64,000 nucleotides of DNA from the NCBI GenBank assembly GCA_963677655.1, contig OY782088.1. One strand, 5' to 3'. The notes beneath the pieces were generated by a model that saw only the letters and a list, made by a program, of their open reading frames with translations, had not been told where the DNA came from and did no database searches. The stretch's first letter is position 1, and each line of letters opens with the position of its first letter. Shown in pieces: positions 28,739-38,868 of the stretch. The translations under genes and the position numbers were made by a program. The DNA is from Saccharicrinis sp963677655. GTDB taxonomy: Bacteria; Bacteroidota; Bacteroidia; Bacteroidales; Marinilabiliaceae.

Positions 28739-29120
28739 TTTTTGTGTATTTGCCGGTTAATAACTTGACATTTAGTCACAATTATACCTAACTATTGATG
28801 CATACCATACTTGGTCCGTGATTATATCTTGGTGGTATTAGTATAATCACAGCATACTATTATAAAGAGGTAAATTTGTACCTAAAAATCTTGTTACATT
28901 CTTAGTTTTGTGTGCGTTATAGAAATTGCGCGGCAAATGTATATGATAATTTTTAGTTTTTGCTAAGTTTTAAATTTCACCTGTACAATTTAGAAAAACA
29001 TGACAAACATCATAATTACAATTACTTGATATACTGCCAATTGAAGTTTTTGTTAAAATTCATTAAATTTTTTGCTGATAAATAAAGTACAAGCTAAAAA
29101 CAGTATTTTATAATTTAAAA
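28739..29120 (-). promoter_or_regulatory. Leader and promoter region of the chemoreceptor gene
   Basis: On the minus strand TACATTTG (28941-28934) is a perfect -7 box with no obvious -33 partner. If used, it gives a leader of about 190 nt. The leader holds a perfect inverted repeat, GTGATTATA (28818-28826) and TATAATCAC (28842-28850), with a 15-nt spacer, which could be an RNA hairpin or a protein site. No small gene is seen in the region. Confidence 0.45.
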
Positions 29121-29151
29121 AGAGCCGATTCCCTTATCAAGAATCGGCTCT
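29121..29151 (-). terminator. Terminator of PUL 3
   Basis: Perfect 11-bp stem AGAGCCGATTC / GAATCGGCTCT with a 9-nt loop. On the minus strand it is followed by TTTTAAATT. It ends the transcript containing the two beta-arabinofuranosidase genes. Confidence 0.9.
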
Positions 29152-29216
29152 TATCAAATATTTTCTATACTTTTTTAATCCAACTTCGTAAATTTCAGGA
29201 AGTATTGAAAAAAATC

Positions 29217-31580
29217 TTATTTCATTAGTCTAACTTCAAATACGCCTCCGGCCACAGAACCTTCTGCTGCTTCAAATTTAACTGTCAAGTTACCTTTTGA
29301 GGAGTTAACTACTTTAGTTGGAATTATGTAATCAATGGTATAAAATACATCATCGTTATTCTCGAGAACAACATCCTTAAATTTCTGATTATTGATATAG
29401 ATAGTAAATTTACGTCCTCCATTATATCCACAATACATAATTCTAAGAGCTTTAGCCTGTTTTTTAGGATCCTTTAAAACATAACTAAACCAACCTGTTG
29501 CATCACGCCAGTGCTTTCCGTTAAATACACCAATATTTGAATTCTCACTCTTAACAAAGTGATCTGATTCAGGTTGCTGTTCTCCAGGATAAATCAAGTC
29601 TAATGTTTTTGCCTCCAGAGCTTGTTTCTCTTTTTCTTCCTTTTCAATTGTTTGTTTTATTTCTTCTAATCCATCCCTTGTTTCACTTTGCCAGTAAACA
29701 ATATATCTTGATTCATGAAGATTATAAAATGGTATCAACTCTAAATTTTGATATTTATCAGAATACAAAGAATCAATTGTAAAAGTTAATTTTTTTCCTT
29801 CTACATTATTTACTTTGGATGTCAGATCTGTAGCCTTACTTATAATTATCGGCATATCCTGCAGTGGCACCTTAGGTCCTGCAGCAATATGTCCCCCTCT
29901 GCTATCATCAGCATATAAACCTTGCATTTGAACTGTATCAGTTTTTGCAGCCAAAACTACTGGCCCATATTTAAATGAAAAGAAGTGTTCATGATCAGGA
30001 ATTTGCTCCACACTAATATGCATTGGTAAAATCAACTTGACTACATCTCCCTTATTCCAACTTCTATCTATAGAAAGATAGCCATTCTCTGCAACATCAA
30101 AATTAATAGATTCTCCATTTAACTCTACTTTTAATTCTCCTTTATTTACCCAACCTGGATAACGAACTTTTAAAGTAAAAGATGTTTTCTCTTGCGGATT
30201 TATAGTAAAGTTAACTTCATCATCTTCTGGAAAATTTGATTTTTGAATAATCTCAACATTTTTATCCTTCCAACTTAATTTAGATGGAATAAATAAGTTC
30301 ACTAATAAATCATCCCCATTATGAGCATAAATCATCTCGCCATATTTAGCATGATTTTCAAGTCCTGAACCTACACAACACCAAAAACTTGTTTCCGGTT
30401 GAGAATAAACTCTATAATGTCCAGGACGCATTGGTGTAAAATATACAAAACCTCCTTTATTAGGATTTTGGGTAGATAAAATATGATTGTACAAAGCTCT
30501 TTCATAGTAATCCATGTACTTGCCCTGAGGATCCGATAAGAATAAAAACTTTGTTAATTTAAGCATATTATAAGTATTACAAGTTTCCGGTCCTTGCTCA
30601 CTATTCAGCATACTTGAATAGTCATCAATAGGATGAAAATGCTCTCTTACACTATTACCGCCAATACATACTGAACGTTTAGTTACTACATTTTCCCAGA
30701 AGAATCTTGCAGCTTCGCTCCATGAAGGAGTATTTCCAACATCTGCTACACGTTTATAACCAATTACTTTAGGTATTTGTGTATTAGCATGCATTCCTGT
30801 TAATTTATCTTCTTGATTTAATAAAGGATTCAAAATACTTAGATCAGAAAACTGACGTGCTAAGTGCAGGTATTTTGAGTCTCCTGTAATTTCAGCCACA
30901 TCAGCAAAAACTTCATTTAATCCGCCATGCTCACTGCGAAGCATATCCTGTATTTGATCTTCTGTTAATTCAGAAACCAGTTGAATTGCCCAATCTGAGA
31001 GTTTGATTAACATATCTTTAGCAACTTCACTCCCTCCATATAAATAAGCATCCCTTAATCCTGCATAAATTTTATGAATATTATAAAGCGGAACCCATTT
31101 TTTATTTAATGAAAAAGAACCGGCTTCAATTTTACCTTCAGCAATTTCTTTCCACATGTCATGTCCGCCTGGTATACCAGCAAGATAACCATCACCAAAA
31201 CTATCCTGGCATTTCTTTAATTCTTCAATCATGTAATCCATGCGTTCTTTCATACGCATATCTCCTGTAGAAGCATACATTAACGAAAGCGCAGTCAAGT
31301 AATGACCTCCAATGTGACCATCCAAACCTGTATTTTCCCAATTGCCATAGCTTTCAGCTTTAGGAGTAAGTCCTGCTTCTCTCAAATATGGAGCAAGCAG
31401 GCGTTCAACATCAAGCTCCAGGATATAATTCATATCGGTTTGCTCTGCTTGCAAAAAAGGGCTATCCAACAACTTAACATCACTAATAGAAAATGCCTCT
31501 AATGATGTTTCCTGTTTCTGACAGCTCATAAAAAATGGGCTTAATAAAAGCACATAAAGGAGGTTTTTAAAATTTTTCAT
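29217..31580 (-). CDS. Beta-L-arabinofuranosidase, GH146/GH127-like, lipoprotein
   Basis: 787 residues. MKNFKNLLYVLLLSPFFMSC gives a lipobox Cys. An (alpha/alpha)6 barrel follows (DGHIGGHYLTALSLMYASTG, GLNEVFADVAEITGDSKYL). The Zn-cysteine active site typical of this clan is complete: Glu332 and Cys334 in GPETCNTYNM, and Cys401-Cys402 in FWCCVGSGLENHAKYGEMIY, one of which is the nucleophile in characterised relatives. The C-terminal third adds a beta-sandwich and a further domain (about 640-787, DATGWFSYVLKD and KFEAAEGSVAGGVFEVRL). That long architecture is closer to GH146 than to the short GH127 neighbour. It is the last gene of PUL 3. The GH146 placement is by memory of the architecture and would need a family search. 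Confidence 0.85.
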   Translation of the reverse strand: MKNFKNLLYVLLLSPFFMSCQKQETSLEAFSISDVKLLDSPFLQAEQTDMNYILELDVERLLAPYLREAGLTPKAESYGNWENTGLDGHIGGHYLTALSLMYASTGDMRMKERMDYMIEELKKCQDSFGDGYLAGIPGGHDMWKEIAEGKIEAGSFSLNKKWVPLYNIHKIYAGLRDAYLYGGSEVAKDMLIKLSDWAIQLVSELTEDQIQDMLRSEHGGLNEVFADVAEITGDSKYLHLARQFSDLSILNPLLNQEDKLTGMHANTQIPKVIGYKRVADVGNTPSWSEAARFFWENVVTKRSVCIGGNSVREHFHPIDDYSSMLNSEQGPETCNTYNMLKLTKFLFLSDPQGKYMDYYERALYNHILSTQNPNKGGFVYFTPMRPGHYRVYSQPETSFWCCVGSGLENHAKYGEMIYAHNGDDLLVNLFIPSKLSWKDKNVEIIQKSNFPEDDEVNFTINPQEKTSFTLKVRYPGWVNKGELKVELNGESINFDVAENGYLSIDRSWNKGDVVKLILPMHISVEQIPDHEHFFSFKYGPVVLAAKTDTVQMQGLYADDSRGGHIAAGPKVPLQDMPIIISKATDLTSKVNNVEGKKLTFTIDSLYSDKYQNLELIPFYNLHESRYIVYWQSETRDGLEEIKQTIEKEEKEKQALEAKTLDLIYPGEQQPESDHFVKSENSNIGVFNGKHWRDATGWFSYVLKDPKKQAKALRIMYCGYNGGRKFTIYINNQKFKDVVLENNDDVFYTIDYIIPTKVVNSSKGNLTVKFEAAEGSVAGGVFEVRLMK

Positions 31581-31694
31581 TTCTTAAAACACTTTACAAT
31601 ATTCACAATAATATATAACTAACAACACTGATTTCCATCCACATACGCAACTCTCATCAATAATATTAATTGCTATTGATTTAAGATTTTTATA

Positions 31695-33647
31695 CTACTC
31701 TTCAGGAAGCCAGACTTTCATTTTATTTGCACCACGATTATCCCATACAAAATAAGGAATTGCTTTAGATATTTCTTTATCAGATTTATCTTTTACGGTA
31801 ATTATTTCGACTCCACTCAATAAATTTGACTCATAATCATTTTTGAATGTCATACCATCATCAATAGATAAATCACTAATATCGGCATTATCAACTTCTT
31901 CAAGGCAATAAACAATTGGACCGCGTTCTAATGCTACTTTACCAATATCATCTTTCACTTTTGCATTAGCTTTTACCTCTCTAATTTCCATCGGTAAGCT
32001 ATAATTTATAAAATCGCCTTTTTGCCATTTACGCTTTATTATTGCGTAACCATTATCTCGTATGAAATCAATAGGTTCCCCATTAACTTCAATCTTAAAC
32101 TCTTTAGTATTTTTATTTTTAAAGAAATACAAATCTCCAGGTAAAGGTTTATTCTCAACCCAACCTGGTATACGAAGACATAGAGCAAATTCCATTTCCT
32201 TTTCTGGTGAAACTTTAATTTCTATTTCTCCTTGCCAGGGATAGTTGGTTTCCTGTGTAATACCAACCTTAGTACCTTCTAATTCAATATTTGTTGAACT
32301 TTGTATAAATAAATTTACGAACACATTTTCATCATTTTGTGCATATATATATCCAGGTACAGATGGCATAAAACGACATAAATTTGTCGGACAGCAAGAA
32401 CAGTCAAACCAAGGTTGACGAGTAAGCGTGTGACCTTGATTAAATTTATAATCCATATCACATTCTAATGGGTTTGGATAAAAAAATGTTTTTCCATCTA
32501 AACCTACTCCTGATATTACTCCATTATACAAACTACGTTCAAGAACGTCGATATATTTACTTTCGCCATGCAAAAGAAACATTCTATAACACCAATATAC
32601 ATTAGCAATGGCAGCACATGTTTCGTTATAAGCTGTTAGGTTTGGCAATTCATAATTCTTTCCAAAAGCTTCTCCTTGGTGTAACGAACCAATTCCCCCT
32701 GTTAGGTACATTTTCTTATATACCATATTATGCCATAATGTATCTACTGCATTCCGATAAGCTTCATCGTTATAAAGGGCAGCTATATCAGTCATTCCAG
32801 CATACATGTATGTTGCTCTAACAGCATGGCCTACTACTTCTTTTTGATCTAAAACAGGTTTATGATCCTGCCAATATTCACCTCTTACTTTTCGTTTTGT
32901 ACTATCTCCTCTAAAATCAAGAAAATGACGTGCTAAATCAAGATATTCTTTCTTTTTTGTAATTAAATAAAGCTTTACTAATCCTGTCTCAACTATTTGA
33001 TGTCCCGGCACATCTGAATTTTTTCCTGATCCAAATACCTCTACCAGTAAATCGGCATTTTTAGTAGCAATATCCAGCAAATTAGTTTTACCTGTTGCTT
33101 TATAATGAGCACTGGCAGCTTCGAATAAATGTCCACTATTATACAGCTCATGACTCATTGACATACCTTCCCAACGATCACCAGGTTCACACCACTCTGC
33201 AGGAGAATGAGTTGGGTCAATAGTTTTCCAAGTTGTTAAATACCCATCTTCCTCCTGACCTATTGAAATAATATTAATTATTGAATCAACATAATTTTCA
33301 AGTTTAGCATCCGGAGTTGTTGTCAATGAATATGATGCTCCTTCAATTATTTTATAGACATCTGTATCATCAAATGGCATTTCGCCTTTAACTTCACCTT
33401 CCTTTACTCCACCTGCAATTAAAAAATTATCCATTCTCCCCATCTCTTCACATTTAGCAAAAGAAGCCGGAATAGTAATTGTTCTATTGGTCTCTATTTT
33501 AGGTAACCAAAAATGATCATTTACATGTACTTCGTTAAAAGGTACACCTGTAATCTGATAATCAGAACTTATAATATCCTCTTTTAGGGAATTAGTACAA
33601 CTTAAAAAAGGAATTAATAAAAAAAGGAGTAGATAATTTTTTTTCAT
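31695..33647 (-). CDS. GH127 beta-L-arabinofuranosidase, lipoprotein
   Basis: 650 residues, about the size of the bifidobacterial enzyme HypBA1. MKKNYLLLFLLIPFLSC is a lipoprotein signal. The barrel domain carries EVHVNDHFWLPKIETNRTIT, GHLFEAASAHYKATGK, HAVRATYMYAGMTD and LTGGIGS. The Zn site is Glu342-Thr-Cys344 (YNETCAAIANVYW) and Cys418-Cys419 (FDCSCCPTNLCRF), close to the numbering of the HypBA1 Zn/nucleophile site. Beta-sandwich domains follow (FALCLRIPGWVENK). Function: removal of terminal beta-L-arabinofuranose, as found on hydroxyproline-rich plant glycoproteins and on some pectin side chains. It is followed after 114 bp by the second enzyme in the same direction. Confidence 0.9.
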   Translation of the reverse strand: MKKNYLLLFLLIPFLSCTNSLKEDIISSDYQITGVPFNEVHVNDHFWLPKIETNRTITIPASFAKCEEMGRMDNFLIAGGVKEGEVKGEMPFDDTDVYKIIEGASYSLTTTPDAKLENYVDSIINIISIGQEEDGYLTTWKTIDPTHSPAEWCEPGDRWEGMSMSHELYNSGHLFEAASAHYKATGKTNLLDIATKNADLLVEVFGSGKNSDVPGHQIVETGLVKLYLITKKKEYLDLARHFLDFRGDSTKRKVRGEYWQDHKPVLDQKEVVGHAVRATYMYAGMTDIAALYNDEAYRNAVDTLWHNMVYKKMYLTGGIGSLHQGEAFGKNYELPNLTAYNETCAAIANVYWCYRMFLLHGESKYIDVLERSLYNGVISGVGLDGKTFFYPNPLECDMDYKFNQGHTLTRQPWFDCSCCPTNLCRFMPSVPGYIYAQNDENVFVNLFIQSSTNIELEGTKVGITQETNYPWQGEIEIKVSPEKEMEFALCLRIPGWVENKPLPGDLYFFKNKNTKEFKIEVNGEPIDFIRDNGYAIIKRKWQKGDFINYSLPMEIREVKANAKVKDDIGKVALERGPIVYCLEEVDNADISDLSIDDGMTFKNDYESNLLSGVEIITVKDKSDKEISKAIPYFVWDNRGANKMKVWLPEE

Positions 33648-33696
33648 GGGTGACTATTATTGAGTAATCTATTTTATAAACAGTACTATATAAAAA

Positions 33697-33737
33697 GAAG
33701 AAAACTCTACTAAGTTAATCATAGTAAAGTTCTCTTC
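33697..33737 (-). terminator. Imperfect hairpin between susD3 and GH127
   Basis: A 16-position stem with two mismatches (33697-33712 against 33722-33737) and a 9-nt loop, followed on the minus strand by TTTTTA. It lies just after the susD3 stop and before the GH127 gene, so it may reduce read-through into the enzymes. Confidence 0.6.
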
Positions 33738-33751
33738 CTTATTGTTATTAA

Positions 33752-35392
33752 TTAATATCCAGCATTCTGACTTAAATTAGAATTCGTCTCAATTCTACCT
33801 CTTGGAATAGGATAAATTGATCTGTAATCTCCATTAGGAGAATGCGCAAAAAATGATTTTGTAGTATATGCACCAAAACGAATCATATCCTGACGACGAC
33901 GTCCTTCCTGGTTAAACTCCCAAGCCAATTCATCTAAGAATCTACCATATTGAATATCATCTCCTCCTTCAAATGTTTCTGCACTCTCAGTTCTTAAACC
34001 GTAATCATAAGAACTTCCCTCTAATAATTCAGCACCAGTAACTTCTGCCTTATCCGGAGCTGATTTAAAAGCTCTTTCTCTCACCTGAGAAACTATTACA
34101 GCAGCTTCATCTTCTGAACCAGTTCTTAATAAACACTCTGCTTTCATCATTAAAATATCAGCATAACGAAATAGAGGAAAATCGTTATTCAGGATATTTG
34201 AAGATCCTAAAGCTATTTCAAATTTTTCAAATCGATAACCATGAATCTCTTGAGAGTCGTCTATATCAGGTATTTCATTAATTAAATTTAATGGCTCACC
34301 AACTAAATTCCCCATCGTTACCAGCAGTTCTTCACCACTTGTAGAATACTGTTGACCAAACATAAAGTTGTCGTTAAGTCGACTATCATCCGAATCAAAA
34401 GTTTCTATAAACTGTGGAATTGCACACATACCTCCCCATGGAGTTAATGTTAAATCATATTTAGCCTGCATAGAAGGTTGACATGTTTGCATATGTATAT
34501 CAAACTGATTCCATTCTGTGGTATATTGATCATCAATAGCTAAACCAAATATAATTTCAGCAGAGTTTTGATTCTCAGTTATAAAAACATTTTTCTGGCT
34601 AGCTTCCAATTCATAACCGGCACCCGAATTAATTACCTGATTACATACATCAATACAATCACTCCAATGAGCTGTTCCTGTATATACTTCGGCATTTATA
34701 TACATTTTTGCAAGTAGAGTTAATGCAGCCCATTTATTAAAACGGCCATATGTTTCATCACTTTTTTCTTCACTAAGATACTGCAGGCTTTCTGAAATTT
34801 CTTTTACAATAAAATCATAAACCTCTGAACGAGTATTTTGCTCAGGCATATAACCATCTTCTACATCAAAATCTGTAACTATAGGCACATTCCCATACAA
34901 ATCACATAAAATATAATAATAGCTAGCTCTCAAAACTCTTAATTCTGAAACTGTTGTATTATAAACATCCTGATCTGGTATCGGTATATATTCTGTTTCT
35001 ATTTGATAAATCAAACGGTTACATGTAGCAATTCCAGAATAAGTTCTATCCCATGTCTGATATACATTGTCATCATCTGTAGTCCAGGTATGTTCATGTA
35101 TTCTTCTATAGATTCCGCCGTCAACCCATCCATTTGGACGACCTGGTATAACAATCTCATCAGCCCCAACTTCATTTACACGCCAGTAGCCATTCCATAA
35201 CAATAAAATATTACGCCAAGAACTATAAGCGCTACCAATTAGTGCAGGAATGTCTTCCTCTGTAGGATTAAACTCATCTGCAACAATAGCATCATATTTT
35301 TCATCGTACAATTCTGTACAGCTTGAGAACAATGTTATTAGGAAAACTAACAAAACACTCAAAGCTTTTGTATTATATATAAATGTATTCAT
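33752..35392 (-). CDS. SusD-like surface glycan-binding lipoprotein (SusD3)
   Basis: 546 residues. MNTFIYNTKALSVLLVFLIT ending in LFSSC is a lipoprotein signal. Typical parts: VADEFNPTEEDIPALIGSAY, LRVLRASYYYILCDLYGNVP, GRFNKWAALTLLAKMYINAE, LFRYADILMMKAECLLRTG, VSQVRERAF, WEFNQEGRRRQDMIRFGAY and the C-terminal YPIPRGRIETNSNLSQNAGY. It forms the lid of SusC3, whose stop is 12 bp upstream. It belongs to a different SusD branch from SusD1 and SusD2, consistent with a different ligand. Confidence 0.95.
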   Translation of the reverse strand: MNTFIYNTKALSVLLVFLITLFSSCTELYDEKYDAIVADEFNPTEEDIPALIGSAYSSWRNILLLWNGYWRVNEVGADEIVIPGRPNGWVDGGIYRRIHEHTWTTDDDNVYQTWDRTYSGIATCNRLIYQIETEYIPIPDQDVYNTTVSELRVLRASYYYILCDLYGNVPIVTDFDVEDGYMPEQNTRSEVYDFIVKEISESLQYLSEEKSDETYGRFNKWAALTLLAKMYINAEVYTGTAHWSDCIDVCNQVINSGAGYELEASQKNVFITENQNSAEIIFGLAIDDQYTTEWNQFDIHMQTCQPSMQAKYDLTLTPWGGMCAIPQFIETFDSDDSRLNDNFMFGQQYSTSGEELLVTMGNLVGEPLNLINEIPDIDDSQEIHGYRFEKFEIALGSSNILNNDFPLFRYADILMMKAECLLRTGSEDEAAVIVSQVRERAFKSAPDKAEVTGAELLEGSSYDYGLRTESAETFEGGDDIQYGRFLDELAWEFNQEGRRRQDMIRFGAYTTKSFFAHSPNGDYRSIYPIPRGRIETNSNLSQNAGY

Positions 35393-35404
35393 GTCAAACT
35401 AATT

Positions 35405-38400
35405 TTAGAAGGTTAAATTAACTCCAAGAGTGAATGTTCTTGTTGTTGGATACTTATCTCTATAGTCATTACCAGGAGTTAAACCTCCAGAATAAACTTC
35501 GGGATCAATCCCTTTGTATCCTGTAATTACAAATGAGTTCAATGAAGACGCATATAAACGAACTTTCTTGATATATTGACCAAGGCCATTTAATGTATAC
35601 CCTAAAGTAATATTATCAATCTTCCAGTAATCTCCATCCTCAATATAGTAAGAGTTAAATTCAAGATCTGCTTCATCACTTAGTACTGTTTTTCCAAATA
35701 CAGGATCATAAGCCGATTTTAAACGATTATACTGCACAGTCTTTGTATTTTCAAGATACATGCGTTCAAAATTTAGTATTTGGAAGTCAAAAGCGCCTCG
35801 CATTGTAATAGAAAGATCAAAATCCTTATATTTAAAGGAGTTATTCCAACTACAATTAAACTTAGGAATTCCGTTTCCTAATACTTTTTTGTTTTCAAAT
35901 GAACGATCAAAATCATCATAGTTTACAGCATTTCCTTCTGCATCCTCATAAATCCATTTACCATTATCATCAACATCTATCACTTTAAAACCATAAAAAT
36001 TACCAATCTCCCCACCAACATCTATACGATGTGTAAAAGTTTGAATAGGTTCCCCAGTTGCACCGGAGGTGAAGTATTCAACTTCTTCAGAAGCAAGTTC
36101 AGAAGCAAGACTAAGAAGCTTATTGCTATTTGTTGAAAAAGTAACGTTGGTATTCCAGGTAAATTTATCGTTTGTTACCGGTATTGCATTTACAAGGATC
36201 TCCATTCCTTTATTTTCCATAACCCCTGCGTTAGCTCTTGTGGTTGCATAAGCATTAGGTGGAATATTTACTGAAAAATCATAAAGCAAACCATCAATCT
36301 TACGTTTATAAAGATCTACACTACCAGAAAGACGGTTGTTTAGCATTGCAAAGTCAAGACCAATGTTTGTTTCCTTTTTTTCTTCCCATCGTAAGTAATC
36401 ATTTGGATTTTGTGTAAATGATAAAGTCCTAATCCATTCTCCATTACTGTAAAAAGGATCGCTATATCCAAGTAAAGCTTTTCCTAGTAATATTGCATCA
36501 GGTTGTGTTCCTGTAACACCATAACCAACACGCAATTTCAAATTATCAAAAAAGTCGACATTATCCATAAATGGTTCTTCTGTTAATCGCCAACCTAATG
36601 ATACTGCCGGGAATGTTCCCCATGGATCTTTTGTTCCATATAATTGACTTGCCGCTTCGTGACGAACACTAGCCATCAACAAGTACCTGTTTTTATAATT
36701 GTAGTTTAGACGACCAAAGAATCCAATTAGATTTGTCTTAGTTTTACTACTTCCCATTCCCCAATTTGTACTTCCTTCTGTTGCTCCAACTCCAAGTCCC
36801 ATATTGTTATAACCGAATTGGTCTGTTTGGAAATCATTATTGTAAGCATAAAAACTACGACCAACAAAGTCCTGCCAACTATATCCTCCTAAAAGTGTAA
36901 AGTTGTGTTCTCCTATACTTTTCTTGTATTCAGCTGTCAGATCCACTAATTTTTCTGCGTTTTCTGTAGCATTATTTGAGGCAAAACCATTAACTCCACT
37001 TCGAACTGTTGAAATATGTTTACTTGTTTCGTAGTAACCAATTGTTTGATTCCATTTTGAATAAGACACTAAACTTTTCAAGCTTAATCCAGCAAAAGGT
37101 TTCAATGTAATTGTTCCTGAAAATCGGGTTAAATTATTGCTTGTTTCACCATCCGACTCCTTAATACGCGCTAAAGGATTATCATAATTAAATGCACCTG
37201 GTTGCTCAACCCAATCTCCATTTTCATCTTTAATAGGAGAAGTTGGATTATATATTAAGGCCTGACGGTATGTATATCCATCGAATCCAACATTGGCATT
37301 ATAACTGTTCATTTTCTCAGTTTTAGTTAAAATCCCAAGATTAAAATTCAACATATCATCTAACATTGAATGATTTATATCTGCTCTGGCTGTAAATCTT
37401 TCAGCAAAACTTTCAAGGAAAATTCCTTCTGTATCACGATAATTAACTGTTGCTAAATAATTCGTTTTTGCATTACCTCCTCTAAAAGTAAGATTATGTA
37501 CATGAATAACTGGCGATTGAGTAATTTCATCCATCCAATCAGTATCGCCACCAAGATCATCTGAAGCATCTCTTGTTCCAGCTGCAATTTGATCACGATA
37601 ATCCTGAGCCGTCAACATATCTAACTCATTAGCTATACCTTGAGTACTTAAATAACCTGTGTATTCAACATGACTTTTGTAATCGCCACCAGCTCTTTTG
37701 GTTGTAATAATAATCACACCATTGGTACCTCTTGTACCATATATTGCAGCTGCCGAACCATCTTTTAATACATCAATTGATTCGATATCTTCTGGTGCAA
37801 CTGTGTTCAAATCACTAGGAATCCCGTCCACCAAAATCAAAGGATCTGTGCTGGTTCCATAAAGTGTTGTATTACCTCTTAAACGAATAGAAGTACTTGC
37901 TGTTGGATCTCCACTGGTTGTGTTTAATGATAAACCCGCAACCTTACCCTGAATCAACTGACCTGCATCCTGAACACTACCTGTAGTAAATTCTTCTGAT
38001 TTTACAGTAGATACAGAACTTGTAACATCTGCTGTTTTAATAGTTCCATAACCAATTGCCACGACTTCTTCCAACCCAATAACATCGGCATGCATGGTAA
38101 CATTTATTTCTTTACTATCAGGAATAATCTCCTGAGACATCATTCCTATAAATGAAAACACTAATGTTACACCTTCTGGTGCATTAATGGAATAATTACC
38201 ATCAAGATCTGTTATAGTTCCTGTAGTTGTTCCTTTTACTACTACCGAAACTCCGGGAATAGGAGCACCTGATTCATCAGACACGACTCCGGTAATTTTT
38301 TGATCTTGCTGTAAAAGACCTGAACTATTGGTTTTACCAACAATAAGAATTAAATTTTCCTTTGTGATCTTATAATCTAATTGCAAATCAGTTAATACAA

Positions 38401-38695
38401 CATCAACTGCATCTTTAATCGTTTTCTCGCCAATACTTTCAACGATTCCCTTATTTACATCAACTTCTGAATTACTTAAGAAGAATTTATAGTCTGATTT
38501 TAGTTCTACAAATTCCATAAACTCAGAAAAAGTACTTCCTGTAAACTCTTTATTAAAATTTATTGTCTGCGAAAGTGTATTTGCAGATATTGGAAGCAAT
38601 GCGATAAATAAAAACAATGTACTAATCTTCATTTTCAGCCATAGATTTTTAAAACTATTATTCCCATAGGAACAATATTTTCCCTTATATTTCAT
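35405..38695 (-). CDS. SusC-like TonB-dependent signal transducer with STN domain (SusC3)
   Basis: 1096 residues. After a long N-terminus (an inner ATG gives MKISTLFLFIALLPISANTL) comes an STN domain at about 50-120 (EFMEFVELKSDYKFFLSNSE, VLTDLQLDYKITKENLILIV). This domain contacts a FecR anti-sigma factor in the periplasm. Then follow a carboxypeptidase-regulatory-like domain (ITGVVSDESGAPIPGVSVVV), TonB-box region EEVVAIGYGTIKTADVTSSV, plug (DPLILVDGIPSDLNTVAPED; IDVLKDGSAAAIYGTRGTNG) and a barrel ending TFTLGVNLTF. It is the only SusC in the window with an STN domain, and the only one next to an ECF/FecR pair. It would both import the glycan and signal its presence. Confidence 0.96.
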   Translation of the reverse strand: MKYKGKYCSYGNNSFKNLWLKMKISTLFLFIALLPISANTLSQTINFNKEFTGSTFSEFMEFVELKSDYKFFLSNSEVDVNKGIVESIGEKTIKDAVDVVLTDLQLDYKITKENLILIVGKTNSSGLLQQDQKITGVVSDESGAPIPGVSVVVKGTTTGTITDLDGNYSINAPEGVTLVFSFIGMMSQEIIPDSKEINVTMHADVIGLEEVVAIGYGTIKTADVTSSVSTVKSEEFTTGSVQDAGQLIQGKVAGLSLNTTSGDPTASTSIRLRGNTTLYGTSTDPLILVDGIPSDLNTVAPEDIESIDVLKDGSAAAIYGTRGTNGVIIITTKRAGGDYKSHVEYTGYLSTQGIANELDMLTAQDYRDQIAAGTRDASDDLGGDTDWMDEITQSPVIHVHNLTFRGGNAKTNYLATVNYRDTEGIFLESFAERFTARADINHSMLDDMLNFNLGILTKTEKMNSYNANVGFDGYTYRQALIYNPTSPIKDENGDWVEQPGAFNYDNPLARIKESDGETSNNLTRFSGTITLKPFAGLSLKSLVSYSKWNQTIGYYETSKHISTVRSGVNGFASNNATENAEKLVDLTAEYKKSIGEHNFTLLGGYSWQDFVGRSFYAYNNDFQTDQFGYNNMGLGVGATEGSTNWGMGSSKTKTNLIGFFGRLNYNYKNRYLLMASVRHEAASQLYGTKDPWGTFPAVSLGWRLTEEPFMDNVDFFDNLKLRVGYGVTGTQPDAILLGKALLGYSDPFYSNGEWIRTLSFTQNPNDYLRWEEKKETNIGLDFAMLNNRLSGSVDLYKRKIDGLLYDFSVNIPPNAYATTRANAGVMENKGMEILVNAIPVTNDKFTWNTNVTFSTNSNKLLSLASELASEEVEYFTSGATGEPIQTFTHRIDVGGEIGNFYGFKVIDVDDNGKWIYEDAEGNAVNYDDFDRSFENKKVLGNGIPKFNCSWNNSFKYKDFDLSITMRGAFDFQILNFERMYLENTKTVQYNRLKSAYDPVFGKTVLSDEADLEFNSYYIEDGDYWKIDNITLGYTLNGLGQYIKKVRLYASSLNSFVITGYKGIDPEVYSGGLTPGNDYRDKYPTTRTFTLGVNLTF

Positions 38696-38746
38696 AGATT
38701 TGAAATGTTAAAAAGTTAAGAATTCCTGATTTTTGATTTTTTGTTT

Positions 38747-38770
38747 CGGAAGATGTTGCAGCATCTTCCG
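38747..38770. other. 24-bp near-perfect palindrome between fecR-like gene and susC3
   Basis: CGGAAGATG and CATCTTCCG flank TTGCAG; the inner bases also nearly pair. On the minus strand it is followed by A-rich, not T-rich sequence, so it is not a standard terminator of the operon. It could be a protective or processing hairpin that sets different levels of regulator and receptor, or a protein site at a second promoter upstream of susC3. Confidence 0.55.
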
Positions 38771-38868
38771 ATTTTCATATATAGCTTAATACTAATCACT
38801 TATTCTAACTGGAGTTTAAACGTAGTTTAATTTTCATATTTTATTATTTATTTGGTTAATAGTAAATT

